From assembly GCF_900108335.1 (NCBI RefSeq), contig NZ_FNVT01000023.1:62001-126000 (forward strand): 64,000 nucleotides of DNA, given 5' to 3'. The DNA is from Nonomuraea solani. GTDB taxonomy: Bacteria; Actinomycetota; Actinomycetes; Streptosporangiales; Streptosporangiaceae. Every line of letters begins with the position of its first letter. The stretch's first letter is position 1. The position numbers were made by a program, and so were the translations under genes. Below are positions 51,004 through 59,608 of this stretch, in pieces. The notes under the pieces are model-generated. The model saw nothing but the letters and a program-made list of their open reading frames with translations. It was not told where the DNA came from and made no database searches.

Positions 51004-52377
51004 TTACCGCAGCGCCGGTTCCCGGCTTTCCCGCTGCGCCGGCTCCAGCCGTTCGTGGAATCCGCCGTCCGTGGACCGCGTGATGATCCCGGTCTCCACT
51101 CCGTGCTCGGCCACGTGGCGATCCGTCTGCTGAAGCGCGAGGCAGATCCATCGGGTGATGACGAAAGCGATGACGGGGCCGATGAGCACGGCGTACCTGA
51201 AGAAGATCGTCACATCGTCGACGGTGAGGTGGAACTGGTGGGCGATCTGGTCGTTGGCCGCGGCCGCCCAGAGCAGGCCGTAGAACGTGACGCCGGTGGC
51301 CGCGATGGCCGTCTTCACCGGTGTGTCGCGTGGCCGATCGAGCACGTCATGCGCGAGCGTCTCGCGGCGTGTGACCTTGGGGCGGCCCACCTTGTCGCGG
51401 CGGACGCGACGCGAGAGGAAGAAGCGTTCGGCCGTCGGGTACGCGGCCAGGGCGGTGAAGAAGATCCCGGGGATCACCAGCGTGGGGACCAGGACCGCGA
51501 GGCTGAGCGTGTAGTTCCCGAGGGTGAGTTCCCAGGCGGGCATGATCCGGAGGGCGCCGTCGAGGAAGCCCATGTACCAGTCGGGAACCGAGCCCGCCGA
51601 GATCTGCGTCGGCTTGGCGGGGCCGTACAGCCAGATGGGGGCGATCTGGAAGCCGAACCCGAGGATGATCAGCATGCCGATCGTCGCGAGCGCCATCGCC
51701 GGGCGTGCGCTCCGGCGTGCCGGGATCGAGGCGACGAAACGGGTGTGGCCGTGCCTGCGCACCATCAGTTCGCGGGCGATCAGCAGCCCGGCCATGATGA
51801 CCGCGACCAGCAGGTGCCCCCCGTACATGACCGGAATGATCCTGTCGCCGGGAAAGTCCGGGCCGAACAGCAGCGACAGCACCCAGGTTCCCACCACCGG
51901 GATGGACTGGACGACCGACATGATGAGCCACAGGCTGCCACCCGACAGCAGGTCGTCGGGCAGGGCGTTGCCGGTCTCGCCCGCGGCCATGCCCAAGGCC
52001 AGCAGCGTCACCCAGATCAGCCACTGCCTGGTGCGTGGACGGCGGAACGCCCCGGTGAGGAACATGCGCAGCAACTGCAGCACGACGGCCGCCACGAAGA
52101 TGAGCGCCGCCCAGTGGTGGATCTGGCGGATGAGCAGGCCACCGCGCACCTCCAGGCTCAGCTCCATGGTCGAGTCGAAGGCCTTGCTGACGAAGAGTCC
52201 GCGCAGCGGGCCGTACGAGCCGTCATAGGTCACCTGGGACATGCTGGGGTCGTAGAACGCCATCAGCACCGCCCCGGTCACCGCCAGAACGACGAACGAC
52301 CAGACGGCGATTTCGGCGAACATGAACGACCAGTGGGAGAACTGGAACGAGCGGAGCTTGGCCGGCAATGTACGCAT
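51004..52377 (-). CDS. Cytochrome b paralog (QcrB-like) lacking one heme-ligand pair
   Basis: The 457-residue membrane protein is similar to actinobacterial QcrB over its length (IRQIHHWAALIFVAA, TGAFRRPR, LPDDLLSGGSLW, SIPVVGTW). The Qo-site PDWY is kept at 265-268. H87 (helix B) and H188 (helix D) remain. The positions 14-15 residues further, normally His ligands of the second heme, are Q101 and R202/E203. It should therefore hold at most one b-heme. No Rieske or cytochrome c gene is adjacent. AGGAGG precedes the ATG by 6 nt. It is followed on the same strand by the EF-hand and PKS genes after 120 bp. An operator-like GAGGGTGATTCACCTC (52440-52455) lies upstream. Confidence 0.88.
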   Translation of the reverse strand: MRTLPAKLRSFQFSHWSFMFAEIAVWSFVVLAVTGAVLMAFYDPSMSQVTYDGSYGPLRGLFVSKAFDSTMELSLEVRGGLLIRQIHHWAALIFVAAVVLQLLRMFLTGAFRRPRTRQWLIWVTLLALGMAAGETGNALPDDLLSGGSLWLIMSVVQSIPVVGTWVLSLLFGPDFPGDRIIPVMYGGHLLVAVIMAGLLIARELMVRRHGHTRFVASIPARRSARPAMALATIGMLIILGFGFQIAPIWLYGPAKPTQISAGSVPDWYMGFLDGALRIMPAWELTLGNYTLSLAVLVPTLVIPGIFFTALAAYPTAERFFLSRRVRRDKVGRPKVTRRETLAHDVLDRPRDTPVKTAIAATGVTFYGLLWAAAANDQIAHQFHLTVDDVTIFFRYAVLIGPVIAFVITRWICLALQQTDRHVAEHGVETGIITRSTDGGFHERLEPAQRESREPALR

Positions 52378-52574
52378 GTGACCCTCCTTGACCTTGCCTA
52401 CTCACAAGACGGAAGAGGGCCGCGGGTTGTGACGGCGATGAGGGTGATTCACCTCACTACCTACGATCGTCACAGGGTGGTGTGACCTTGGAGCAACGAT
52501 CAGTGTCGTCAACCTCATGATCGTCGGAGACTCCATCAGCCACGGCAGCAGTGGCACCACGCCCAGTGCAGGGC

Positions 52575-52982
52575 TCACCCGAGCGGCCGGTGGCCGCCTT
52601 CGTGCACACGGACCGAAAGGGGGCGGAGGTCGTCGGTCGACATGCCGGCGCCTATTCCGCTCGATTCCAGGATTTTGATCATCGCCTCGCACATGGCGGA
52701 ACCGATACGGCCCGCATGGTCGATCAGCGGGCTCGAAAGCCTCCCGCCCAGGAGTTGTTCCGAGACTTCGTCGGCAAGGAGGTGCGCGTTGCGCCAATGG
52801 AGGTAAAGGCCTCCCGCGCTGTCGTCGCCTGGATCCAGTTCGAGCTCGGCCCCGCCCGCCGGCCTGGTCTCTGAGCCGGTGATGATGGGAAGCCCTGCCC
52901 TGTCGAGCTCGAAGGCCACACGCTCGGCCAGGGCCCGCAACGCGCCCAGCTCCTCATCGCTGCGGCGCTCGAAGTCCGCCAT
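52575..52982 (-). CDS. Hypothetical protein
   Basis: The 135-residue protein starts MADFERRSDEELGALRALAE at the ATG at 52982, with GGAAGG upstream. It is mixed alpha/beta with a hydrophilic helical start, a PGDDSAGGLYLHWRNAHLLA segment and no signal peptide or membrane helix. No family was recognised. It sits upstream of the cytochrome b gene on the same strand with about 200 bp between, so it is probably a separate unit. Confidence 0.55.
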   Translation of the reverse strand: MADFERRSDEELGALRALAERVAFELDRAGLPIITGSETRPAGGAELELDPGDDSAGGLYLHWRNAHLLADEVSEQLLGGRLSSPLIDHAGRIGSAMCEAMIKILESSGIGAGMSTDDLRPLSVRVHEGGHRPLG

Positions 52983-53431
52983 ACGCTGCACATCCTTCCC
53001 CCCGCAGGTGCCTCGCGGTCGGGGATCATACACCGTTCCTCTTGGCGTGGCGCTGGCATCAGACCGCCACCCTGTCGATCACGAAGAGCTCTTTGCCGGA
53101 GGGCCATGTGAACAGACCTCGGCCCCGCCCAGGCGATCACCGAGGTCGCCGCCTTGATCTCCAACAGCATCATCTCCGGACGGGGTTCAGCCCGGCCTGG
53201 CGGACTATCTGACGGGGTTGGAGCACTACATCGGCGGCACGATCCGGTCGGCCGCCACTACCGGGCACCCATGGCCAGGGCATTGCCACCGCCCTGGCCA
53301 TGGCGAACGGCCGATGCTCATGAACGGCGTGCCCGTTCATGGTGGTCACGGCGCGTGCCTTTTCGAGTTCGCGAGCAGGTCCTGCTGTGGGACGAGGTGT
53401 TCCCGGTGGGTGAGCCTGATCGGGAGAGCGG
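52983..53431. other. Gene-poor spacer
   Basis: No supported gene. Several short frames exist on both strands, none with a ribosome binding site plus recognisable protein. A plus-strand fragment near 53125-53170 (AITEVAALISNSIISG) might be a relic, but it breaks down at once. Confidence 0.4.
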
Positions 53432-54472
53432 TCAGACGCAGGTCCACACGGTCGGCGCCGACTGGTAGTACTGGCCGTCATGGCTCCGCCCCGCGACGCT
53501 GCCGTCCTCCGTGACGGCGAACGCGTCGGCGTAGCGGTACCCCGGCAGCGGGGGCAGCACCGTACGGGTGGTGCCGTTCAGGACCACGGCCGAGGTCGGG
53601 ACGCTGTTGGTCATCTCGTAGCCGACCACCACCCCTGAGCTGTTCACGTCCTGGAGCGTCGCGGTGGTGGACAGCGGGCTCGGTACGCCGTCCCGCCACA
53701 GCACCCAACCGGCGGCCCGGCCCGGAATGGTGCCCTTGCCGAGAATGTACGAGCCCGCGATGTCGGTCGCCGAACTGTCGGCGGCGGGATCGACGCCGCC
53801 GAGCTGCCGCAGCCCGGTGCCGACGGTGCCGGTCACCGCGCGGGTGCGGGCGCCCGCCTGGATCGTGCCCGCGAGCTCGCCGCTGTCGCTGATGTCCTTC
53901 AGCGCCCATGCCCGCCCCGTGACGCCCAGGTCCCACGGGTTGCGCGGGTCGTCGGCCTTCCACGCCACGGCGTGCTCGGTGCCATCGTCGAACTTGGCGC
54001 CGCCGACGATCAGGCCGGCGTCGTTGATGGCGCTCGCCTGGGCGAAAAACCGGGTGTTCCCGGGCGGCCGGCCCATCTTGCTCAGCGTGCCGTTGTGCAG
54101 CAGTAACGGCTCCAGCGACTCGGTCCCGCCGACGGCGGTGCCGGAACGGTTGACGTCGCTGACCGTACTGAGGCCGCCGAAGTTGCCCACCACCTGGCCG
54201 TCCTTCCAGACCAGGCCGATGTGGGACGTGAGCTCGTCCGGCGGACCCCAGTAACCCATCCCGGCGAAGTGACCCGCCCCGTCCGTCGACGTCACGTGGG
54301 CGAAGTCGTTGCCGGCGCCCGGCAGCCCGGCAAGACGCGTCGGACGGTACGTACACGCCTCGCGAGCGACCTCCGCCGTCGCGACCCCACCTATGGAGAG
54401 CGCGCTCGTCACGACGGCCATGACCGCGATCGTCCGGACCACACCAGTGCCGCTCTGCCACGAACCGAACAT
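53432..54472 (-). CDS. Secreted HAF-type repeat protein
   Basis: The 346-residue protein from ATG 54472 (GGAG upstream) has a signal peptide ending near ATAEV. The mature protein repeats units of the kind D-x-N-x-x-G-x-x-V-G: VSDVNRSGTAVGG, INDAGLIVGG, ISDSGELAGT, VNSSGVVVGY. These are HAF-like repeats of a beta-propeller-type extracellular protein. The first and last parts carry one Cys each (EACTYR, TVWTCV), which may close the propeller with a disulfide. The function is unknown. It is not coupled to the zinc locus next door. Confidence 0.75.
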   Translation of the reverse strand: MFGSWQSGTGVVRTIAVMAVVTSALSIGGVATAEVAREACTYRPTRLAGLPGAGNDFAHVTSTDGAGHFAGMGYWGPPDELTSHIGLVWKDGQVVGNFGGLSTVSDVNRSGTAVGGTESLEPLLLHNGTLSKMGRPPGNTRFFAQASAINDAGLIVGGAKFDDGTEHAVAWKADDPRNPWDLGVTGRAWALKDISDSGELAGTIQAGARTRAVTGTVGTGLRQLGGVDPAADSSATDIAGSYILGKGTIPGRAAGWVLWRDGVPSPLSTTATLQDVNSSGVVVGYEMTNSVPTSAVVLNGTTRTVLPPLPGYRYADAFAVTEDGSVAGRSHDGQYYQSAPTVWTCV

Positions 54473-54536
54473 GCCGGCTCCTTTCTGAGAACTTGACTCG
54501 GTGATCGGCACTCTAGAAAAGAGCCGCACATAATCC

Positions 54537-55253
54537 CTACAGATTCGGTACGGAGCTGAGCCCGTGAAACACCTGGCCCAGTGCCTGCGAGGTCAGCACG
54601 GAGCCGGGAGGCCCCTCCGCCAGGAGGCGCCCGTCCTCAAGGAGCAGGCAGTGGTCGGCGCGCAGCGCCAGCTCCAGGTCGTGCGTGGTGTGGACCACCG
54701 TGACGCCCCGCGCCCTCTCGCGGTCGAGCGCGCCGGAGATGTGTTCTCTGGCGCTCATGTCCAGCCCGGTCGTGGGCTCGTCCAGCAGGAGCAGGCCGGA
54801 CTCCTGGGCCAGCCCTTGAGCGACGAGTACGCGCTGGCGCTGGCCGCCCGACAGCGTGCTCAGTTGCCGTCCGGCCAGGTCGGAGACGTCCAGCGCGGCC
54901 AGGCAGGCGTCGATCACCGAATGGTCGAGTGCCGTCAGGCGCCGCCATGGACCGCGCAGGACCCAGCGGCCCATGGCGACCGTGTCCCGCACGGTCATCG
55001 GGAGTGAGTCGGAGACCGCGTCGCGCTGGACGACGAAGGCGGGGCGGCCGGGGTTCGCGTGGTCGATCGTGCCGCGCGACGGGCGTACGACTCCGGCCAG
55101 CACGCCCAGCAGCGTCGACTTGCCCGAGCCGTTCGGGCCGACCACGGCGGTTACGCCGGAGCGGGGCAGGCGGGCCGTGATCCCGTACAGGACCGTTCTG
55201 CTGCCGTAACCCGCCGTGACGTCGCTGATCACGACCCCGTCCGTGCCGTGCAT
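54537..55253 (-). CDS. aztA: Zinc ABC transporter ATPase (AztA-like)
   Basis: The 238-residue ATPase from ATG 55253 (GGAGG upstream) has Walker A GPNGSGKST, Q-loop FVVQRDAV, signature LSGGQRQR, Walker B LLLLDEP and the H-loop in HTTHD. It is divergent from the permease gene with about 50 bp between starts, so both share the Zur-like box. It belongs to the Mn/Zn (AztA/ZnuC/TroB) group and drives zinc import through the AztB-like permease. Confidence 0.9.
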   Translation of the reverse strand: MHGTDGVVISDVTAGYGSRTVLYGITARLPRSGVTAVVGPNGSGKSTLLGVLAGVVRPSRGTIDHANPGRPAFVVQRDAVSDSLPMTVRDTVAMGRWVLRGPWRRLTALDHSVIDACLAALDVSDLAGRQLSTLSGGQRQRVLVAQGLAQESGLLLLDEPTTGLDMSAREHISGALDRERARGVTVVHTTHDLELALRADHCLLLEDGRLLAEGPPGSVLTSQALGQVFHGLSSVPNL

Positions 55254-55264
55254 GAGACCTCCAC

Positions 55265-55295
55265 TTGAAAGTGACAACGGTTTTCATTGTAGAGT
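55265..55295. promoter_or_regulatory. Zur-like box and divergent zinc promoter
   Basis: TGACAACGGTTTTCA (55272-55286; complement TGAAAACCGTTGTCA) resembles actinobacterial Zur boxes of the TGAAAATNATTTTCA type. On the plus strand TTGAAA (55265-55270) and TAGAGT (55290-55295) could be -35 and -10 boxes with 19 bp spacing. They would place the transcript start at or next to ATG 55304, giving a leaderless mRNA. Zinc-dependent repression of both arms is expected. Confidence 0.65.
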
Positions 55296-55303
55296 CTGGC
55301 GTC

Positions 55304-56134
55304 ATGGATTGGTTGCTTGATCCCTTTCAGGTGTCTTTTGTCCGGCAAGCGTTGTGGGCGGGCATCCTGGTGTCGCTGCTCTGCGCGCTCGCCGGGACGT
55401 GGGTGGTGCTGCGCGGCATGGCCTTCCTGGGCGACGCCATGTCGCACGGGATGCTGCTCGGCGTGGCGCTCGCGTCCGTGGCCGGGGTGAACGTCCTGTT
55501 CGGAGCGCTGCTCAGTGCGGGCGGCATGGCGTTCGGGGTGAGCGTGCTCAGCCGGTCGCCCCGGTTGTCGCAGGACACCAGCATCGGCCTGCTGTTCGCG
55601 GGGATGTTGTCCCTCGGCGTGATCGTGGTGTCGCATTCTCAGTCGTTCGCGGTGGATTTGACCGGGTTTCTGTTCGGGGACGTGCTGGCGGTCCGGGGGC
55701 AGGATCTGGCCGGGCTGGGCGTGGCGCTCGCGGTCACGGCGGCGGTGGCGGTGCTCGGTCATCGGCTGTTCGTGGCGCTCGCGTTCGACGCGCGCAAGGC
55801 GTACACGCTGGGGATGCGTCCACGGCTGGCGCACTTTCTGCTGCTCGGCCTGGTGACGCTGGCGATCGTGGCGTCGTTCCACATCGTCGGCACGCTGCTG
55901 GTGTTCGGCCTGCTGATCGGGCCGCCGGCCGCCGCCGCGCTGTGGGCGCGCCGGATTCCGACGGTCATGCTCGGGGCGGCGCTGCTCGGGATCGCCTCGA
56001 CGGTGATCGGGCTGATCGTGTCGTGGTACGCGGCCACGGCGGCGGGCGCCACGATCGCGGCCGTGGCCGTGGGGCTGTTCTTCCTGTCGGCCCTGGCCGA
56101 TTTCGCACGGCGCTCCCGGAGGGCGGTCGCGTGA
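55304..56134 (+). CDS. aztB: Zinc ABC transporter permease (AztB/ZnuB-like)
   Basis: The 276-residue protein from ATG 55304 has eight to nine transmembrane helices of the ABC-3 family. Landmarks are LCALAGTWVVLRGMAFLGDA, MSHGMLLG, and VASFHIVGTLLVFGLLIGPP. No Shine-Dalgarno sequence precedes ATG, in line with a leaderless transcript. Its stop overlaps the next gene as TGATG. Confidence 0.92.
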   Translation: MDWLLDPFQVSFVRQALWAGILVSLLCALAGTWVVLRGMAFLGDAMSHGMLLGVALASVAGVNVLFGALLSAGGMAFGVSVLSRSPRLSQDTSIGLLFAGMLSLGVIVVSHSQSFAVDLTGFLFGDVLAVRGQDLAGLGVALAVTAAVAVLGHRLFVALAFDARKAYTLGMRPRLAHFLLLGLVTLAIVASFHIVGTLLVFGLLIGPPAAAALWARRIPTVMLGAALLGIASTVIGLIVSWYAATAAGATIAAVAVGLFFLSALADFARRSRRAVA

Positions 56135-57261
56135 TGTCGAAAGCCCTGACGGCGGCGGCCGTGATCTTGCTTGCCGGCTGCGGTACGGAAGCGAGCGCCC
56201 CCGTTCCCCGTGCAGAGGTTCCGCACGGGTACGTCGAGGGCGCCGAAGAGATGTCCGAGCCCCAGTCCCGTCTTGTGCTGGCCGATGCCGATACGGGCAA
56301 GGTTCATCTGCTCGACCTGCTCACCGAGCGGGCCACCGCGATCGCCGACGTCGGCCGGGACATGCGGGGGATCACCGGTGACGGCCGGTTCGCCTACCTC
56401 GACGCCGGTGCGGGCGGGCTGCGCGTGGTCGACGGTGGCGCCTGGGCCGTCGACCACGGTGATCACTTCCACTACTACCGGACCACGCCGCGCGACCTCG
56501 GCACGATCGCCGGGCGGCCTCCGTACGAGACCGTCGCCGACACGGCGACCACGGTCGTCCGGTCCGGTGACGGCACGGTCAGGCTGCTCGACCGCGCCCG
56601 CATGGAGAAGGGCGAACTCGCCGAAACCGGTACTCGCAACGCGGCGGCGGCCGTGCCGTACCGGGGGCGGCTGCTGGTGGCCGAGGCCGGCGCCGTGCGG
56701 GTGGAAGGGGGCGACGACGTCGGTGCCTGCGAGGACGCGGAAGGGACGGCGGTGACGCGGCGGGGGGTGGTGTTCGGGTGCGCCGACGGGGCTCTCCTGG
56801 TCGGCGAGAAGTTCAAGGGGGTGAAGATCCGGAACGAGGCGTCCGAGGGCGACCGGGCGAAGGAGTTCCGGCACCGTCCGGGCAGCTCGACCCTGGTGGC
56901 GAAGGCCGGTGACCAGGGGATCTGGGTGCTCGACGTCGCCGCGCGTACCTGGAGGCTCCTCAAGACCGGGCCCGTGGTCGCGGTCAACGCCGTGGGTGAG
57001 GACGGGCCGGTCCTGTCCTTGACCGAGGACGGTGTCCTGCACGCCCACGATCCCGCTACCGGCAAGGAGACCGCCGCGACGAAGCTCCTGGCGACCCCGC
57101 TCACCGGCGCCCCCGCCATCCAGGTGGACACCAGCCGCGCCTACGTCAACGATCCGGCGGGCAAGGCCGTGTACGAGATCGACTACAACGACGACCTCCG
57201 GCGCGCCCGCACGTTCAAGCCCGGCTTCACGCCCACGTACATGACGGAGACCGGACGTTGA
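56134..57261 (+). CDS. aztD: AztD-like zinc metallochaperone lipoprotein (first copy)
   Basis: The 375-residue lipoprotein (lipobox LAGC, C16) has a seven-bladed propeller pattern (LVLADADTGKVHLLDL, GRFAYLDAGAGGLRVVD). An N-terminal PHGYVEGAEE and a metal-binding DHGDHFHYY near 107-116 are typical of AztD, the periplasmic zinc chaperone that loads AztC. The later position that reads CPGVHGEA in the second copy reads CEDAEGTA here, so that His is lost. The gene is translationally coupled on both sides (TGATG with the permease, TTGA with the binding protein). Confidence 0.85.
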   Translation: MSKALTAAAVILLAGCGTEASAPVPRAEVPHGYVEGAEEMSEPQSRLVLADADTGKVHLLDLLTERATAIADVGRDMRGITGDGRFAYLDAGAGGLRVVDGGAWAVDHGDHFHYYRTTPRDLGTIAGRPPYETVADTATTVVRSGDGTVRLLDRARMEKGELAETGTRNAAAAVPYRGRLLVAEAGAVRVEGGDDVGACEDAEGTAVTRRGVVFGCADGALLVGEKFKGVKIRNEASEGDRAKEFRHRPGSSTLVAKAGDQGIWVLDVAARTWRLLKTGPVVAVNAVGEDGPVLSLTEDGVLHAHDPATGKETAATKLLATPLTGAPAIQVDTSRAYVNDPAGKAVYEIDYNDDLRRARTFKPGFTPTYMTETGR

Positions 57262-58172
57262 ACGCGCTGACCAGGCTCTTTACGGTGATCGCGGTGCTCG
57301 CGGCGGCGGCCGGGTGCGCGAGCGACGGGGCCCGGGCGCCCCGGGTGGTCGTCACCACGAACATCCTCGGCGACGTCACCCGCGCCATCGTCGGCGACGC
57401 GGCCGAGGTGACCGTGCTGATGAAACCGGACTCCGACCCGCACTCGTTCGGTGTCTCCGCTCGGGAGGCCGCGCGGATCGAGGCCGCCGACCTGATCGTC
57501 CACAACGGGCTCGGCCTGGAGGAGGGCGTGCTGCGCCACGTCGAGGCCGCCAAGGAGGCCGGGGTGCCCGCGCTGGCCGTGGGGGAGCGGGCGGACCCGA
57601 TCCGCTTCAGCGCCGACGAGTCGGCGGGCAAGCCCGACCCCCACTTCTGGACCGACCCCGGGCGCATGGCCAAGGCCGTGGACCTGATCGCCGAGCAGGT
57701 GATCGCGCACGTGGACGGGGTCGACGCCGCCGCCGTACGGTCCGGCGCCGCGGCCTACCGGGCTCAGGTCGAGCAGTTGGACTCCTGGGTCGGGCAGCAG
57801 GTCGCCACCATCCCGCCCGGCGCGCGCCGCCTGGTGACCAACCACCACGTGTTCGGATATTTCGCCCAGCGGTACGGCTTCCAGGTCGTCGGCGCCGTGA
57901 TCCCCAGCGGGACCACGCTGGCCTCCCCGAGTGCCTCGGACCTGAAGTCGCTCAAGGACGCGATCCAGCGGACCAAGGTCAAGGCCATCTTCGCCGACTC
58001 CTCCCAGCCCGACCGCCTCGCCCAGGTGCTCGCCGCCGAGGCCGGCCTGAACGTCAAGGTCGTGCCCCTGTTCTCGGAGTCGCTGAGCAGCCGGTCGCCG
58101 GGCGCGGCCACGTACATCGACATGATCCGCACCAACACCAAGGCCATGGCCGACGGCCTCAACGGCCGCTGA
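57258..58172 (+). CDS. aztC: Zinc-binding substrate-binding lipoprotein (AztC-like, cluster A-I)
   Basis: The 304-residue protein from TTG 57258 overlaps the AztD-like stop by 4 bp. Lipobox AAGC with C20. Expected metal ligands are H62 (DPHSF), H129 (DPHFW), H196 (TNHHVFGY) and D247 (FADSS). The His-rich loop seen in many ZnuA proteins is absent, which fits AztC-type proteins that receive zinc from a chaperone. It delivers Zn2+ to the AztB permease. Confidence 0.92.
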   Translation: MNALTRLFTVIAVLAAAAGCASDGARAPRVVVTTNILGDVTRAIVGDAAEVTVLMKPDSDPHSFGVSAREAARIEAADLIVHNGLGLEEGVLRHVEAAKEAGVPALAVGERADPIRFSADESAGKPDPHFWTDPGRMAKAVDLIAEQVIAHVDGVDAAAVRSGAAAYRAQVEQLDSWVGQQVATIPPGARRLVTNHHVFGYFAQRYGFQVVGAVIPSGTTLASPSASDLKSLKDAIQRTKVKAIFADSSQPDRLAQVLAAEAGLNVKVVPLFSESLSSRSPGAATYIDMIRTNTKAMADGLNGR

Positions 58173-58203
58173 AACCCCTTCTCACCCGAAAGGTGCACGT
58201 CAC

Positions 58204-59358
58204 ATGACCATGCGGTCACGTACCACCGCCCTCCTCGCGACGGCCCTCCTGCTCACCGCCTGCGGCACGCCGCAGCCCGCGACCGCCCCCGCCGCCGTTT
58301 CCGTCAAAACGGCAGCGGCTCCCCTCGTCACCACCTACTCCGGCGGTCTGTACGTCCTCGACGGCCGGACCCTCGACCTGGTCAAGGACATTCCCGTCCC
58401 CGGATACAACCGCGTCAACCCCGCCGGGGACGAGCGGCACGTCCTGGTGTCCACGTCGACCGGCTTCCGCGTCCTGGACGCCGTCTCCGCCACCCTCAAG
58501 CAGGACGAGTTCAAGGGCGCCAAGCCCGGTCACGTGGTCAGGCACGCCGGAACCACGGTCCTGTTCTCCGACGGCACCGGTGAGGTGACCCTCTTCGACC
58601 CTCGCGAACTGGCCACCGGCCTGCCCAAGGGCGAGGTCTACAAGGCGGCCGCCCCGCACCACGGTGTCGCCATCGAGCTGGAGAACGGCGAACTGGTCGT
58701 CACGATCGGCACCGAGGAGGAACGTACCGGCATCCTCGTCCTCGGCAAGGACCGCAAGGAGGTCACCCGCAGCGAGGACTGCCCGGGCGTCCACGGCGAG
58801 GCCACCGCCCAGGGTGAGGCCGTCGTGATCGGCTGCGAGAACGGCGTCCTCGTCTACAAGTCCGGCAAGATCACCAAAATCAAGAGCCCCGGCGAGTACG
58901 GCCGCATCGGCAACCAGTCCGGCACGGACCTGTCGCCCATCGTCCTGGGCGACTACAAGAAGGATCCCGACGCCGAACTGGAGCGTCCCACTCAGATCTC
59001 CCTCATCAACACCGAAACCGGGACCCTGAAACTGGTCGACCTCGGCACCAGCTACACCTTCCGCTCCCTGGCCCGAGGTCCGGGCGGCGAGGCCCTCGTC
59101 CTGGGCACCGACGGCGCCGTCCACGTGATCGACCCGGTCGCCGCCAAGGTCACCCGGACCATCAAGGTCCTCGACGAGTGGAAGGAGCCGCTGGAATGGC
59201 AGCAGCCCAGGCCCAACATCTTCACCCGCGACCAGGTCGTCTATGTGAGCGACCCGGCGGGCAAGCAGGTGCACGCCATCGACTTCACCTCCGGCAAGAT
59301 CACCAAGTCCGCCCCGCTGCCCCAGCCCCCGAACGAACTGACCGGAACCACCGGCTGA
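58204..59358 (+). CDS. AztD-like propeller lipoprotein (second copy)
   Basis: The 384-residue lipoprotein (LTAC lipobox, about C20) has the same propeller as the first copy (GLYVLDGRTLDLVKDI, VLVSTSTGFRVLDAV). AAAGGTG lies 9 nt before ATG. It has APHHGVAIE and a CPGVHGEA...GCENG segment (the first copy has CEDAEGTA...GCADG), but lacks the N-terminal PHGYVEGAEE and DHGDHFH motifs. The two copies thus keep different candidate zinc sites. It follows AztC by 31 bp in the same operon. It is probably a second chaperone or a sensor of periplasmic zinc. Confidence 0.82.
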   Translation: MTMRSRTTALLATALLLTACGTPQPATAPAAVSVKTAAAPLVTTYSGGLYVLDGRTLDLVKDIPVPGYNRVNPAGDERHVLVSTSTGFRVLDAVSATLKQDEFKGAKPGHVVRHAGTTVLFSDGTGEVTLFDPRELATGLPKGEVYKAAAPHHGVAIELENGELVVTIGTEEERTGILVLGKDRKEVTRSEDCPGVHGEATAQGEAVVIGCENGVLVYKSGKITKIKSPGEYGRIGNQSGTDLSPIVLGDYKKDPDAELERPTQISLINTETGTLKLVDLGTSYTFRSLARGPGGEALVLGTDGAVHVIDPVAAKVTRTIKVLDEWKEPLEWQQPRPNIFTRDQVVYVSDPAGKQVHAIDFTSGKITKSAPLPQPPNELTGTTG

Positions 59359-59419
59359 GCTGTCGCAGGCGGCTGACAGGATCGCCCCCGTAAACGACGC
59401 AGACGACCTGCTCCGCCGA

Positions 59420-59608
59420 GTGACCGGGACGGCGGAGTACCTGCCCGCGATGGGGGCGGCGGAGCACCTGCCCGCGATGGGGACGGTGGGGCTCTTGCCT
59501 GCGATGGGGACGGTGGGGCTCTTGTCTCCAATGGGGACGGTGGGGCTCTTGTCTCCAATGGGGACGGCGGAGCACCTGCCTGCGGCCGCGACGGCGGAGG
59601 AACTGGCC
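59420..59608 (+). repeat. 27-bp tandem repeat, six units plus one degenerate
   Basis: Units of 27 bp begin at 59420, 59447, 59474, 59501, 59528 and 59555, with a weak seventh at 59582. Each encodes nine residues such as AMGTVGLLP, AMGTVGLLS, PMGTVGLLS and PMGTAEHLP. Units differ mainly in blocks (GGCGGAGCACCTG versus GGTGGGGCTCTTG), which suggests duplication and exchange. Copy number may vary between strains. Confidence 0.9.

Noticed and set aside
55265..55303. Start of the zinc permease at an upstream in-frame codon (55265)
   Set aside because: It would put the Zur-like box and the -10 box inside the coding sequence and add residues not typical of ABC-3 permeases.
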